A DNA stretch of 64,000 nucleotides from Prado023 sp963774745. Lineage in GTDB: Bacteria; Actinomycetota; Actinomycetes; S36-B12; CAIYMF01. Location: contig CAVZGE010000011.1 of NCBI GenBank assembly GCA_963774745.1, forward strand, positions 733,438 to 797,437, read 5' to 3'. The notes beneath the pieces were generated by a model. The model was not told the origin of the DNA. It saw nothing but the letters and a program-made list of their open reading frames with translations, and did not search any database. Below, piece after piece: positions 26,289 through 35,217 of the stretch (position 1 is its first letter; every line of letters starts with the position of its first letter). The position numbers and the translations under genes were made by a program.

Positions 26289-27900
26289 CGGCGGGCGCCT
26301 CCTCGGGCAGCCGCGGGAAGAGGGCAGCACCCTTGGTGACCCGCACGCCGGCGGGAAGCTGGCCCCAACGGCTGACCTCCTCGATGCGCTGGTCACCGAT
26401 CGCACCCAGGCCCTCGGCCGCGCCGATCGACTCCCAGAGCGTCCCCATGGCCCGCGGCATCACGGCGTTGTGCAGCACCGCGACGGCGCGCAGCGCCTCG
26501 CAGGTCGTGTAGAGCACCGTCGCGAGCCGCTCGCGGGCCACCGGGTCGTCGGCACGCTTGGCCAGCGCCCACGGCTCCTGCTCGGTGACGTAGAGGTTGA
26601 CCGCGTCGACGAACCCCTTGACGGCGCCGATCCCCGCGGTGAAGTCCAGCGTCGAGTAGGCGCCGTCTGCGTCCTGCACGGCCGTCAGCAGGGCATCGGC
26701 CAGGGCCAGGTCGGCGTTGGCGAAGGCCCCCGGGGCGGGCAGCAGGCCATCGAAGTACTTGCCGACCATGGCCGTGGCCCGGGACCCCAGGTTGCCCAGC
26801 CCGTTGGCCAGCTCGGAGGTGTACCGCGCGGACATGTCCTCCCAGGAGAACGACCCGTCGTTGCCGAACTGGATCGCCCGCAGGAAGTAGTACCGGAACG
26901 CGTCCACGCCGAAGTGGTCGATGACCTGCTCGGGGGCGATGCCGGTGAGCTTGCTCTTGCTCATCTTCTCCCCGCCCACCAGCAACCAGCCGTGGGCGAA
27001 GACCTGACCGGGCAGCGGCAACCCGGCGGCCATCAGCATCGCCGGCCAGATCACGGCATGGAACCGCAGGATGTCCTTGCCCACCAGGTGGATGTCCGCG
27101 GGCCACGTGGCTGCGAACTTCCCCGCGCCCGACGACGGCGGCTCGTCGCCGAGGCCCACGGCGGTGGCGTAGTTGAGCAGCGCGTCGAACCAGACGTAGA
27201 CGACCTGCGAGGGGTCCCACGGCACGGGGATGCCCCAGTCGAAGGTCGACCGGGAGATGGACAGGTCCTGCAGCCCACCGCGGATGAAGGAGGTGACCTC
27301 GTTGTGCGCGCTCTGCGGGGCGACCGCGTTCGGGTGCTCCTCGTAGTGCTTGAGCAGGGCGTCCCCGAAGGCCGACAGCCGGAAGAACCAGTTGGTCTCC
27401 GAGAGCATCTCCACGGGCCGGCTGTGCACCGGGCAGAGCATCTGGCCCGCGAGGTCACCGGTGCCCGGCACCAGGTCGCCGGCGAGCTTGAACTCCTCGC
27501 AGCCCACGCAGTACGGGCCCTCGTAGTCCCCGGAGTAGATGTGCCCGGAGTCCTTGAGCCGGGTCAGGAAGTGCCCGACGCGCGTCTCGTGCCGGCGCTC
27601 GGTGGTCCGGATGAAGTCGTCGTTGGCCACGTCCAGGGTCGCCAGGACGGGCTTCCAGTGCTCGGCGACCAGGCGGTCGGCCCACTGCTGGGGAGTCACG
27701 CCGGCAGCCTCGGCCGTGCGCAGGACCTTCTCACCGTGCTCGTCGGTGCCCGTGAGCAGCCAGACGTTCTCGCCGCGCTGGCGGTGCCAGCGGCAGACGG
27801 TGTCGGCGGCCACGGTCGTGTAGGCGTGCCCGATGTGCGGGGCATCGTTGACGTAGTAGATGGGCGTGGTGACGTAGAACGCCTTGCCGGTCGGGCTCAT
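26281..27900 (-). CDS. metG: methionyl-tRNA synthetase
   Basis: Charges tRNA-Met. At 539 residues it is the short, single-domain form without the C-terminal tRNA-binding domain. Class I signatures are the HIGH region PHIGHAYTTVAADTVCRW and the KMSKS loop GGEKMSKSKLTG. The connective peptide has one CxxC-like knot (YCVGCEEF with MLCPVHSRPVE). ATG 27900 begins MSPTGKAFYVTTPIYYVND, the canonical N-terminus. It diverges from rsmI across 64 bp and leads into tatD and rsmA. Confidence 0.96.
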   Translation of the reverse strand: MSPTGKAFYVTTPIYYVNDAPHIGHAYTTVAADTVCRWHRQRGENVWLLTGTDEHGEKVLRTAEAAGVTPQQWADRLVAEHWKPVLATLDVANDDFIRTTERRHETRVGHFLTRLKDSGHIYSGDYEGPYCVGCEEFKLAGDLVPGTGDLAGQMLCPVHSRPVEMLSETNWFFRLSAFGDALLKHYEEHPNAVAPQSAHNEVTSFIRGGLQDLSISRSTFDWGIPVPWDPSQVVYVWFDALLNYATAVGLGDEPPSSGAGKFAATWPADIHLVGKDILRFHAVIWPAMLMAAGLPLPGQVFAHGWLLVGGEKMSKSKLTGIAPEQVIDHFGVDAFRYYFLRAIQFGNDGSFSWEDMSARYTSELANGLGNLGSRATAMVGKYFDGLLPAPGAFANADLALADALLTAVQDADGAYSTLDFTAGIGAVKGFVDAVNLYVTEQEPWALAKRADDPVARERLATVLYTTCEALRAVAVLHNAVMPRAMGTLWESIGAAEGLGAIGDQRIEEVSRWGQLPAGVRVTKGAALFPRLPEEAPAGA

Positions 27901-27964
27901 GGGAGCAGATTCTAGTTCGGCGGCACGCGCAGCCTCGCCCGAGCGGGTGCGGCACGATGGGCCC

Positions 27965-28882
27965 ATGCCCGACGCCGACCACGAACCCGACCCCCACGTC
28001 CCGGCGAGCGGCGCGCCCGCGGACGACCAGCCCGGGCCGGGCACCCTGGTCCTGGCCGGGACGCCGCTGGGGAACCCGGCCGACGCGTCCCCGAGGTTGG
28101 CGCGCCTGCTGGTGTCGGCTGACCTGGTGGCCGCGGAGGACACCCGCCGGCTGCGTCGGTTGCTGGCCGACCTGGACGTGGTGCGCACGGGCCCGGTGGT
28201 GTCCTACTACGAGGACGTCGAGCGCGAGCGGCTGCCCCGACTGCTCGATGCCCTGGCCGCCGGTGGCACGGTCGCACTGGTCACCGACGCCGGCATGCCG
28301 TCGGTGAGCGACCCCGGCTACCGGGCGACGCGGGCGGCCCTCGACGCCGGGCACCTCGTCACGGCACTGCCCGGGCCCTCGGCCGTGACGACGGCGCTGG
28401 CCCTGTCCGGCCTGCCCTGCGACCGGTTCTGCTTCGAGGGCTTCATCCCGCGGAGGTCGGCCGAGCGCCGCGCCCGGATGGCTGAGCTCGCAGACGAGCC
28501 GCGGACCCAGGTGTACTTCGAGTCCCCGAGACGGCTGGGGGTGACCCTGGCCGACATGGCGGCGGCGTTCGGCCCCGAGCGCCCGGCGGCGGTCTGCCGC
28601 GAGCTGTCCAAGACCTACGAGGAGGTCCTGCGCGGCGGCCTCGGCACGCTCGCCGAGTGGGCGCAGACGGGCGTTCGCGGCGAGATCACGCTGGTGGTCC
28701 AGGGTGCCCCGGCCGGCGCCGACGGTGGCACCGACGCTGCCGGCCTGGCGGCGCGGGTCGCTGCCCTCGAGGCGCAGGGCATCGCGCGCAAGGAGGCCAT
28801 CGCCCTGGTGGCCGGCAGCACGGGAGCCCCCAAGCGGTCGGTCTTCGATGCGGTGGTGGCCCACAAGTCCCGCGAGCGGTGA
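27965..28882 (+). CDS. rsmI: 16S rRNA (cytidine1402-2'-O)-methyltransferase
   Basis: Methylates C1402 in the ribosomal decoding centre. At 305 residues, after a 25-residue acidic-proline N-terminal extension, it has the SAM-dependent YraL fold: LVLAGTPLGNPADAS, AEDTRRLRRLL, ALVTDAGMPSVSDPGY (family hallmark) and ALPGPSAVTTALALSGLP. The C-terminal helix-rich domain ends QGIARKEAIALVAGSTGAPKR. A weak ribosome-binding site precedes the ATG. Its end is 25 bp from the end of the convergent mannosyltransferase gene, the same neighbour pair as in mycobacteria. Confidence 0.93.
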   Translation: MPDADHEPDPHVPASGAPADDQPGPGTLVLAGTPLGNPADASPRLARLLVSADLVAAEDTRRLRRLLADLDVVRTGPVVSYYEDVERERLPRLLDALAAGGTVALVTDAGMPSVSDPGYRATRAALDAGHLVTALPGPSAVTTALALSGLPCDRFCFEGFIPRRSAERRARMAELADEPRTQVYFESPRRLGVTLADMAAAFGPERPAAVCRELSKTYEEVLRGGLGTLAEWAQTGVRGEITLVVQGAPAGADGGTDAAGLAARVAALEAQGIARKEAIALVAGSTGAPKRSVFDAVVAHKSRER

Positions 28883-28907
28883 GCGGGGCGACGGGGCAGC
28901 GCGCGCC

Positions 28908-30473
28908 TCAGACCCAGGTGGGCAACCACATGCGCCAGTCCCAGCGATCGTAGGCCAGCACCTGCCCGGTCCAGATCGGCAGGAAGAACCAGGCTGACGC
29001 GACGATGAGGAGCAGGACCGCACCCGCGGCCACGATCCCCCACTGCCGGCGCACCGGCGTGGCGTCCGGCCCTCCCGCCAGGCTGGCCAGCGAGATGGCC
29101 AGCATCCCGGCGAGGAAGGGCACGACCAGCACGGCGTAGAACGTGAAGATCGTCCGGCCGTGGAACACCAGCCACGGCACCCACCCCGCCAGGTAGGCCA
29201 CGAGCAGTGCGCCACTGCGCCAGTCGCGCCCCGCCACGGCCCGCCACACGTTGTGGAACAGGGCCAGCAGGCCGGCCCACCAGATGATCGGGTTGCCGAG
29301 CGCCAGCACCTCCTCGGCGCAGCGATCCGCCCCGCAGGCACCCTCGGGCGACTCGTAGTGGAACGACGTGGGTCGCGACATCACCGGCCAGGACCAGGCG
29401 CTGGACTTGTACGAGTGCGGCGAGTCCAGCCCGACGTGGAACCCCCACGCGGCGCGGTGGTACTCGGCCAGCGAGCGCAGCGCGTCGGGGACCAACGGCC
29501 AGCCCGGATGCGCGGCCGCCCAGTTGCGGTCGTAGCCGCCGTCGGTGACCAGCCAGCCGGTCCAGGTGAGCAGGTAGGCGAGGAACCCGACCACCACGAT
29601 GCTCACGAACGCCGGCAGCGCGTCGCGCAGCAGCACCCCCTGGAGCGGGTGCCCGGCCCCGAGCTCGCGGCGCAGCTGGAGGTCCCAGTACACCGTGAGC
29701 AGGCCGAGGAACGCCACGTACCACAGGCCGCTCCACTTGACCCCGCAGGCCAGCCCGAGTGCGAGCCCGGCTGCGATCCGCCAGGGGCGCAGGCCGAACC
29801 CCGGCCCGAGGATGACCGGGTTGCCCTCCCACAGGGTGCGCCAGGCGTCCGCCCGCCGCCGGACGGCGTCGCGATCCAGCAGCAGGAGGCCGAAGGCGGC
29901 CAGGACCAGGAACATGAGAGTCATGTCCAGCAGTGCCGCCCGGCTCATGACGATGTGCAGTCCGTCCAGGGCGACCAGCAGGCCGGCGACGGTCCCGACC
30001 AGGTCGGATCGGGTGAGCCGGCGGATGATCCGCGCCGTCATCAGCACGCTCAGCGTCCCGAGGACGGCAACCCCGAACCGCCAGCCGAACGGATTCACGC
30101 CGAACGCCCACTCACCGGTGGCGATGACCCACTTGCCCAGCGGTGGATGGACCACGAAGGACGGGTCGCCCCTGAAGATGTCGAGCTGGTTCCATGCGGC
30201 GTCCTGGGCGAGGATCCTGTCGTCGGCCCCGTCGACCGCCTGGCGCTCGTACCCGAAGCGGAGCAGCGCCAGCGCGTCCTTCACGTAGTAGGTCTCGTCG
30301 AAGATGATCGCGTCGGGCCGACCGAGGTTGACGAACCGGAGCAGCCCGGCAATGAGGGTCACCAGCAGCGGACCGATCCACCCGCGCAGCCCCCGGGAGG
30401 GCATCGGGCGATGCATCAGCCGGATCCGGGGGATCGCCGCTGCCGCGGCCGGTGGCGCATCGGTGACGGACAC
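28908..30473 (-). CDS. dolichyl-phosphate-mannose-protein mannosyltransferase (PMT family)
   Basis: Adds mannose from polyprenyl-phosphate-mannose to exported proteins during Sec translocation. The 521-residue protein has about ten membrane segments. The first extracytoplasmic loop carries the catalytic acidic pair in IFDETYYVKDALAL, and VVHPPLGKWVIATGEWAFG is the family hallmark after it. Residues such as GYDRNWAAAHPG and RPTSFHYESPEG lie in the later periplasmic loop. A GTG start at 30473 precedes a short cytoplasmic N-terminus. It neighbours rsmI as in mycobacteria; manA in this window could supply its sugar. Confidence 0.93.
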   Translation of the reverse strand: MSVTDAPPAAAAAIPRIRLMHRPMPSRGLRGWIGPLLVTLIAGLLRFVNLGRPDAIIFDETYYVKDALALLRFGYERQAVDGADDRILAQDAAWNQLDIFRGDPSFVVHPPLGKWVIATGEWAFGVNPFGWRFGVAVLGTLSVLMTARIIRRLTRSDLVGTVAGLLVALDGLHIVMSRAALLDMTLMFLVLAAFGLLLLDRDAVRRRADAWRTLWEGNPVILGPGFGLRPWRIAAGLALGLACGVKWSGLWYVAFLGLLTVYWDLQLRRELGAGHPLQGVLLRDALPAFVSIVVVGFLAYLLTWTGWLVTDGGYDRNWAAAHPGWPLVPDALRSLAEYHRAAWGFHVGLDSPHSYKSSAWSWPVMSRPTSFHYESPEGACGADRCAEEVLALGNPIIWWAGLLALFHNVWRAVAGRDWRSGALLVAYLAGWVPWLVFHGRTIFTFYAVLVVPFLAGMLAISLASLAGGPDATPVRRQWGIVAAGAVLLLIVASAWFFLPIWTGQVLAYDRWDWRMWLPTWV

Positions 30474-30492
30474 GCCGCAATGCTAGGACGGG

Positions 30493-32094
30493 TCAGCCCA
30501 CCGGGCCGGACGCCCCCTTCGTGGCAGCGGACTTCTTCGCCGGCGCCCTCGTGGCGGCGGACTTCTTCGCCGGCGCCCTCGTGGCGGCGGCCTTCTTCGC
30601 GGGCGCCCGGGTGCGCGTCGGCGCCTTCGTCGGGGCGGCTGCCGCAGCGGGTTCGGTCACGGGCGTCCCTGAGTGCACGCCCAGGGTGGCGCGCGCCTGC
30701 GGGTCGACGATCGCCAGCACCTCGTCGAACGCGACCCGGATGTGCTCGACGAACACCTCGGGGTCGGGGATCGCGCGGGTGTCCATGTTGATGCCGATGT
30801 ACGCCACGCCGTTGTAGGTCATCAGGCCCACGTTGGCCGCCGCCCCGGCCTTGGGCGCGAACGGCACGATGGCCTGGACCTCGGCGCCGGAGGCGTAGAG
30901 CGCGATCGGCGGGCCCGGCACGTTGGTGATGGCCAGGTCGCAGCCCTTCATCATGCCCGCGGCCACTGAGGTCGCCGCACTCTGGGGCAGGGCGGTGAGC
31001 AGCCGGTAGATCGTGTCGCTGACCACCAGCGCGGGCTCCGTGCGCGCCTGCATGAGCAACGGCGCCACCCGCTTGATCCGGGTCTCGGCATCACCGCTGT
31101 CGATGGGCATGGGGAACCGGGCCGGGACCCACCGGTTGCCGGACGTGTCGTCACTCGAGGTGCGCATGTTCACGGGCATGTTCACGCGCACGTACTCGCA
31201 CGGGGCGTTGTGTGCCTCGTGGTAGGCAGCCACGCCGCCGCCCACGGCCGCCATGTACGTGTCGTTGAGCGTGCCGCCCACCTTCCTGGCCGCGGCCTTG
31301 AAGGGCGTGAACGGGACCTGGATCACCGCCAGCTGCACGGACAGCGAGCGGCCGTGCATGAGGGGGCTCAGGGGCTCGTTGGCCGGGGCCAGCAGGCGTG
31401 CGGCCGATTGCGCGAACGCGGCACCGGACACGGCCGACTCCCCCGGGTCGGCGACGACCCGTTCGACCAGGCCGATCGCACCGCCCGTGAGGGACCGGCC
31501 CTGGCGGTACGCCGCGCTCGCTGCGAACCTCGCTCCATTGACCAACCGCCCCGGCACCCCCAGGACATCACCGGTCGGGGTGCTGGGCATCGGACCCAGG
31601 TCGGTGCGGGGAGTGCGCGTGAGGTCGAACAGGCTCGCGGCCATGGCCATGCCGCCGACCCCATCGGTGATGGCGTGGTGCAGCTTGATGATCACCGCGG
31701 ACCGCTGGCCGTCCCAGCCCTGGACCAGCGCCATCTCCCAGAGCGGGCGATCCCGGTCGAAGTCCTGCTCGGCCATCTGCTCGGCGATGCGCATGAGCGG
31801 CCGGTCGGTCCCGTCCGCAGGGACGTGGAAGCGCTTGAGGTGGAAGGTCATGTCGAAGTTGGGATCGACCTCCCAGCGGGGCGGGATCGGCGAGACCGGG
31901 TTGCCGACGACCCGCTGGCGGAGCTTCGGGACCGCCAGCGTCATCCGGGTGATCCGATCGACCAGCACCGCAACCTCGGGCTCGGTGTCGAGCACCGTCA
32001 TCGCGACGACGACCGAGCGCAGGATCGGGTCCTGCTCCACGCCCCACATGACGGCGTCGAACGCACCCATCCGATCAAGCCTGTCGTCTGACAT
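30493..32094 (-). CDS. WS/DGAT family acyltransferase with histone-H1-like C-terminal tail
   Basis: Wax ester synthase/diacylglycerol acyltransferase, expected to esterify diacylglycerol or fatty alcohol with acyl-CoA for storage lipid. The 533-residue protein has the catalytic HHAITDG (HHxxxDG) at residues 139-145, the conserved NVPGPPIALY and PLLMQARTEP regions, and starts at ATG 32094. After about residue 480 it ends in three 10-residue repeats, RAPAKKAAAT then RAPAKKSAAT twice, encoded by a 30-bp tandem repeat at about 30517-30606. Such Lys/Ala/Pro tails are typical of bacterial histone-like proteins and are unusual here; they might bind acidic lipid or DNA. It ends 19 bp downstream of the mannosyltransferase start. 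Confidence 0.9.
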   Translation of the reverse strand: MSDDRLDRMGAFDAVMWGVEQDPILRSVVVAMTVLDTEPEVAVLVDRITRMTLAVPKLRQRVVGNPVSPIPPRWEVDPNFDMTFHLKRFHVPADGTDRPLMRIAEQMAEQDFDRDRPLWEMALVQGWDGQRSAVIIKLHHAITDGVGGMAMAASLFDLTRTPRTDLGPMPSTPTGDVLGVPGRLVNGARFAASAAYRQGRSLTGGAIGLVERVVADPGESAVSGAAFAQSAARLLAPANEPLSPLMHGRSLSVQLAVIQVPFTPFKAAARKVGGTLNDTYMAAVGGGVAAYHEAHNAPCEYVRVNMPVNMRTSSDDTSGNRWVPARFPMPIDSGDAETRIKRVAPLLMQARTEPALVVSDTIYRLLTALPQSAATSVAAGMMKGCDLAITNVPGPPIALYASGAEVQAIVPFAPKAGAAANVGLMTYNGVAYIGINMDTRAIPDPEVFVEHIRVAFDEVLAIVDPQARATLGVHSGTPVTEPAAAAAPTKAPTRTRAPAKKAAATRAPAKKSAATRAPAKKSAATKGASGPVG

Positions 32095-32246
32095 CCCGCA
32101 CTCCTCATCGTCGCCGACCTCTCCGGCGAGGCTAGTCGCCGGCGGCGCGCGACGCGCGGGCGCGACCCGGGCCCACTTCACTGTCGAGCAGCAGGCCGAG
32201 TCACTGACTCCGAGGTCCGCCATCCCAGGGGTCGTATCATCCGGCC

Positions 32247-32846
32247 GTGAGCACGATGCGCCAGGCCTGCCCGGCGGACCTCCCGGGCGCGTACACGGTG
32301 TGCCTGCAGACCGGCGATGCCGGCCAGGACGCCTCCGGCATCCGCGAGAACCCGGACCTGCTCGGCCACAACTATGTCGGCCCCTACCTGGCAGCGGACA
32401 TGAGCCTGTGCCTCGTCGTCGTCGACCAGCTCGGCGTCGGCGGCTACCTGTTGGCCACCGACGACACGCGGGAGTTCGAGGCCTGGCGGGAGGCACACTG
32501 GCTGCCCGTGCTGCGCGAGCAGTACCCCCGCGGCTCGACCAGCCCGAGGGACGCCGACCTCGTCGAGCTGCTGCACGCCCCCGAGATCGCCCCGCAGGAG
32601 GTGGTCGCCGAGCACCCCGCCCACCTGCACATCGACCTCCTGCCCCGGCTCCAGGGGCAGGGATGGGGCCGTCGCCTGGTCCAGGAGATGCTCGCGCGGC
32701 TGGCCGATCGGGGATCGCCCGCCGTGCACCTGGGCGTTGCGACCGAGAACCTGCGGGCGCAGGACTTCTACCGGCATCTCGGGTTCGCCGATGTCGCCGC
32801 GGTGCCTGATGCGCTCTACATGGGCAGGCCCACGGGACCGCTGTGA
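32247..32846 (+). CDS. GNAT family N-acetyltransferase
   Basis: A single-domain acetyl-CoA-dependent acyltransferase of 199 residues. The acetyl-CoA loop is PRLQGQGWGRRLVQEML and the C-terminal half shows the usual NLRAQDFYRHLGFADV. The pattern resembles the bacterial members close to eukaryotic O-GlcNAcase-associated acetyltransferases, but no substrate can be assigned. GTG 32247 leads directly into RQACPADLPGAY. It diverges from the WS/DGAT gene and is followed 86 bp later by pfkA, possibly as one unit. Confidence 0.85.
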   Translation: MSTMRQACPADLPGAYTVCLQTGDAGQDASGIRENPDLLGHNYVGPYLAADMSLCLVVVDQLGVGGYLLATDDTREFEAWREAHWLPVLREQYPRGSTSPRDADLVELLHAPEIAPQEVVAEHPAHLHIDLLPRLQGQGWGRRLVQEMLARLADRGSPAVHLGVATENLRAQDFYRHLGFADVAAVPDALYMGRPTGPL

Positions 32847-32932
32847 CCACGGCCGCAACCGGGCTGGCGTTGTCCCGCAGGCTGGGTGCCGACACAATGG
32901 CGCAGGTCGCTGCCGACCGAGATGAGGAACTG

Positions 32933-34066
32933 ATGTCACGCAAGAGGATCAAGCGGATAGGCATCCTGACCGCCGGTGGCGACAGCCCGGGCCTGAACGC
33001 GGCGATCCGCGGCGTCGGCAAGACGGCGATCGGTCACTACGGCATGGAGCTGATCGGGTTCCGGGACGGCATCACCGGGCTGGCCCAGAACCGGCACACG
33101 CCGCTGGACAGCGCCGCCCTCTCCGGCATCCTGACCCGCGGCGGCACCATCCTGGGGACCAGCCGCGACAAGGTGCACCGCATGGAGGTCGACGGCCAGG
33201 TCCGCGACATGGTGCCGGCCGTTGTCGAGAACTACGCCAGGGAGGGGCTCGACGGGCTGATCGTGATCGGCGGCGGGGGTACCGCCAAGAACGCCCTGCG
33301 CCTGCAGGCCGCGGGGCTCAACGTCCTGACCCTGCCCAAGACGATCGACAACGACATCGTCGGCACGGATACCAGCTTCGGCTTCGCGACCGCGACCGAG
33401 ATCGCCACCGAGGCGATCGACCGGGTGCACAGCACGGCGCACAGCCACCACCGGATCATCCTCACGGAGGTCATGGGCCACCGGGCCGGGTGGCTCACCC
33501 TGGCAGCGGGGCTCGCGGGCGGGGCGGACGTCATCCTGATCCCCGAGATCCCGTACTCGGTCGAGCGGATCGCCGAGACGATCCGGGCGCGGACCGCCCG
33601 GGGCAGCTCGTTCAGCGTGGTTGCGGTGGCCGAGGGCGCACGGGACGCCGACGACACCGCGGACTACGAGGCCGCCCGCCTGCTGGTGAAGGCGGCCAAG
33701 ACCCCCGAGGCCTCGCGGGCGGCCAGGGCCCACCTGGCGCATGTCGAGGACTCCCAGCGTGAGCACACCTTCCGCCTGGCGCGCGAGCTGGAGGCGGCGA
33801 CCGGGCTCGAGACGCGCGTCACCATCCTCGGCTACGTGCAGCGCGGTGGGGCGCCCTGCGCCGCCGACCGGCTGCTGGCCACCAGACTCGGAGCCGCAGC
33901 GGCCGACCTGGTCGCCGAGGGCGGGTTCGGCTACATGGTCGCCGCACGCGGCGAGGGCACCGAGGCCGTCCCGCTGACCGAGGTCGCCGGCAAGGTCAAG
34001 CTCGTCCCCCCGGACCATGACTGGGTCGTCGCCGCCCGCAAGGTCGGAACCGGCCTGGGCGACTGA
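32933..34066 (+). CDS. pfkA: 6-phosphofructokinase
   Basis: Phosphorylates fructose 6-phosphate. The 377-residue protein has the N-terminal TAGGDSPGLNAAIRG, the nucleotide/pyrophosphate loop VIGGGGTAKNALRL, the catalytic PKTIDNDIVGTD and EVMGHRAGWL. The lysine in PKTIDND and the loop GGGGT put it in the actinobacterial mixed-substrate group; whether ATP or pyrophosphate is the donor cannot be told from the sequence. ATG 32933 has GAGG five to six bases ahead. A strong hairpin follows at 34090. Confidence 0.93.
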   Translation: MSRKRIKRIGILTAGGDSPGLNAAIRGVGKTAIGHYGMELIGFRDGITGLAQNRHTPLDSAALSGILTRGGTILGTSRDKVHRMEVDGQVRDMVPAVVENYAREGLDGLIVIGGGGTAKNALRLQAAGLNVLTLPKTIDNDIVGTDTSFGFATATEIATEAIDRVHSTAHSHHRIILTEVMGHRAGWLTLAAGLAGGADVILIPEIPYSVERIAETIRARTARGSSFSVVAVAEGARDADDTADYEAARLLVKAAKTPEASRAARAHLAHVEDSQREHTFRLARELEAATGLETRVTILGYVQRGGAPCAADRLLATRLGAAAADLVAEGGFGYMVAARGEGTEAVPLTEVAGKVKLVPPDHDWVVAARKVGTGLGD

Positions 34067-34089
34067 GTCGCCGCCAGACCCGCACGAAG

Positions 34090-34122
34090 GGCAGGGCCCG
34101 GGGGACAACCCCGGACCCTGCC
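34090..34122 (+). terminator. terminator after pfkA
   Basis: A 14-bp stem with one mismatch (GGCAGGGCCCGGGG at 34090-34103 against 34109-34122) and a 5-nt loop lies 23 bases after the pfkA stop and before the convergent tRNA-Ala. There is no T-run. Confidence 0.75.
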
Positions 34123-34127
34123 ATGTG

Positions 34128-34200
34128 TGGAGCTGAGGGGACTCGAACCCCTGACCCCCTCGATGCGAACGAGGTGCGCTACCAGCTGCGCTACAGCCCC
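34128..34200 (-). tRNA. tRNA-Ala (anticodon CGC)
   Basis: A 73-nt cloverleaf. The acceptor GGGGCTG/CAGCTCC contains G3-U70, the alanine identity pair. Stem CCTCG/CGAGG carries the loop TTCGCAT, giving anticodon CGC, and the T-arm has loop TTCGAGT. The discriminator is A and CCA is not encoded. Confidence 0.94.
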
Positions 34201-34302
34201 TTGAGCAGTCCTAGGGTACCCAGTCCCGGGCTCGAGGACCAAACCCGTCGCCGGAGTGCGGCTGGGTGCACCTGCGGGCCTTCGCGGCCCCCGTGGGAGC
34301 GG

Positions 34303-35202
34303 CTACTCGTTGACGGCGCGCGGTCGGTAGACGGGGGCGGAGATGCCCTGGGCCTGCCACGCGGCCGACTGCTGGGCGAGGAACTCCTCGTCGCGCGAGC
34401 GCGCCTCTGCGGCGGCCTGCTCGGCCTTGGCCCGGGCGATCGCCTCTGCCTTCGCGGCCGCCATGCGCTCGGCGTGGGCCTTCTGCTGCTGTGCCCGCTC
34501 CAGCATCGCGGCCGCGGTCCACGCACCCGGCGTGGCCGTGTCGATGACGCGGGGGAACTCGGCTGCGGGCGGCGCCGTGACGTAGGTGGGCAGGGTGGCA
34601 GGGCGGGCCTCCCATGTGGCACCCGCCTGCCCGGGCACCACCCGGCGCTGCACGGGGGCGCTCGCCGGCTGCTTGGCCGGCACGCGCTGGCCCTGGACCT
34701 CGCGCCGACGCTGGGCGCTGCGGACCTGGTGGCGCGCGGCGACGACGAAGGCGCCGGTGAGGCCGACGGGAACGACGAGCGCGACGGGCAGCAGGACTCC
34801 CCCGACGACAAGTCCGGCGACGACGAGCAACCCGGCCCCGAGGATCCCCAGGACGACACGACGGCGAGCCGCTGCCGAGGCCGACGCGGCCCTCGAGCTC
34901 GCACCGGACACGAGGCCGGAGACCTTGCCACTGACGCCCGCGAGATCCTGGCGGCGAACGGTGAACACCTCGGGGGCGACGTCACTGCCGCGGGACCCCG
35001 AGCGCTCGGTCCCGCCCTCGGCATCCTGGGCGGTGGGCAACGGGATCCCGAACACGGAGTCCCGCTGCGACAGCGCCTGGAGGCTTCGACTGAACCGGTC
35101 GACGGACCGCGCGGAGTCCATGTGATCGTGGCGCCGCAACCACGCCGGGACCAGGACCACGGCCCAGACGGCGATGATTGCCACGTAGATCAGACCCGTC
35201 AC
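34303..35202 (-). CDS. GlpR/SepX divisome membrane protein
   Basis: A 299-residue protein matching the actinobacterial membrane receptor called GlpR in corynebacteria and SepX in Streptomyces. It has an N-terminal helix (MTGLIYVAIIAVWAVVLVPAWLRRHD, given in pieces as TGLIYVAIIAVWAVVLVP then WLRRHD), the conserved ARSVDRFSRSLQAL just behind it, and a central pair of hydrophobic segments (VVLGILGAGLLVVAGLVVGG). A long cytoplasmic, Ala/Gln-rich helical tail ends YRPRAVNE. By family knowledge it sits at the septum and binds the gephyrin-like Glp, whose gene is two positions upstream, and SepF. The order glpR, GNAT, glp on one strand supports the identification. Confidence 0.8.
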   Translation of the reverse strand: MTGLIYVAIIAVWAVVLVPAWLRRHDHMDSARSVDRFSRSLQALSQRDSVFGIPLPTAQDAEGGTERSGSRGSDVAPEVFTVRRQDLAGVSGKVSGLVSGASSRAASASAAARRRVVLGILGAGLLVVAGLVVGGVLLPVALVVPVGLTGAFVVAARHQVRSAQRRREVQGQRVPAKQPASAPVQRRVVPGQAGATWEARPATLPTYVTAPPAAEFPRVIDTATPGAWTAAAMLERAQQQKAHAERMAAAKAEAIARAKAEQAAAEARSRDEEFLAQQSAAWQAQGISAPVYRPRAVNE

Positions 35203-35217
35203 GGGCAGGAATCTACT

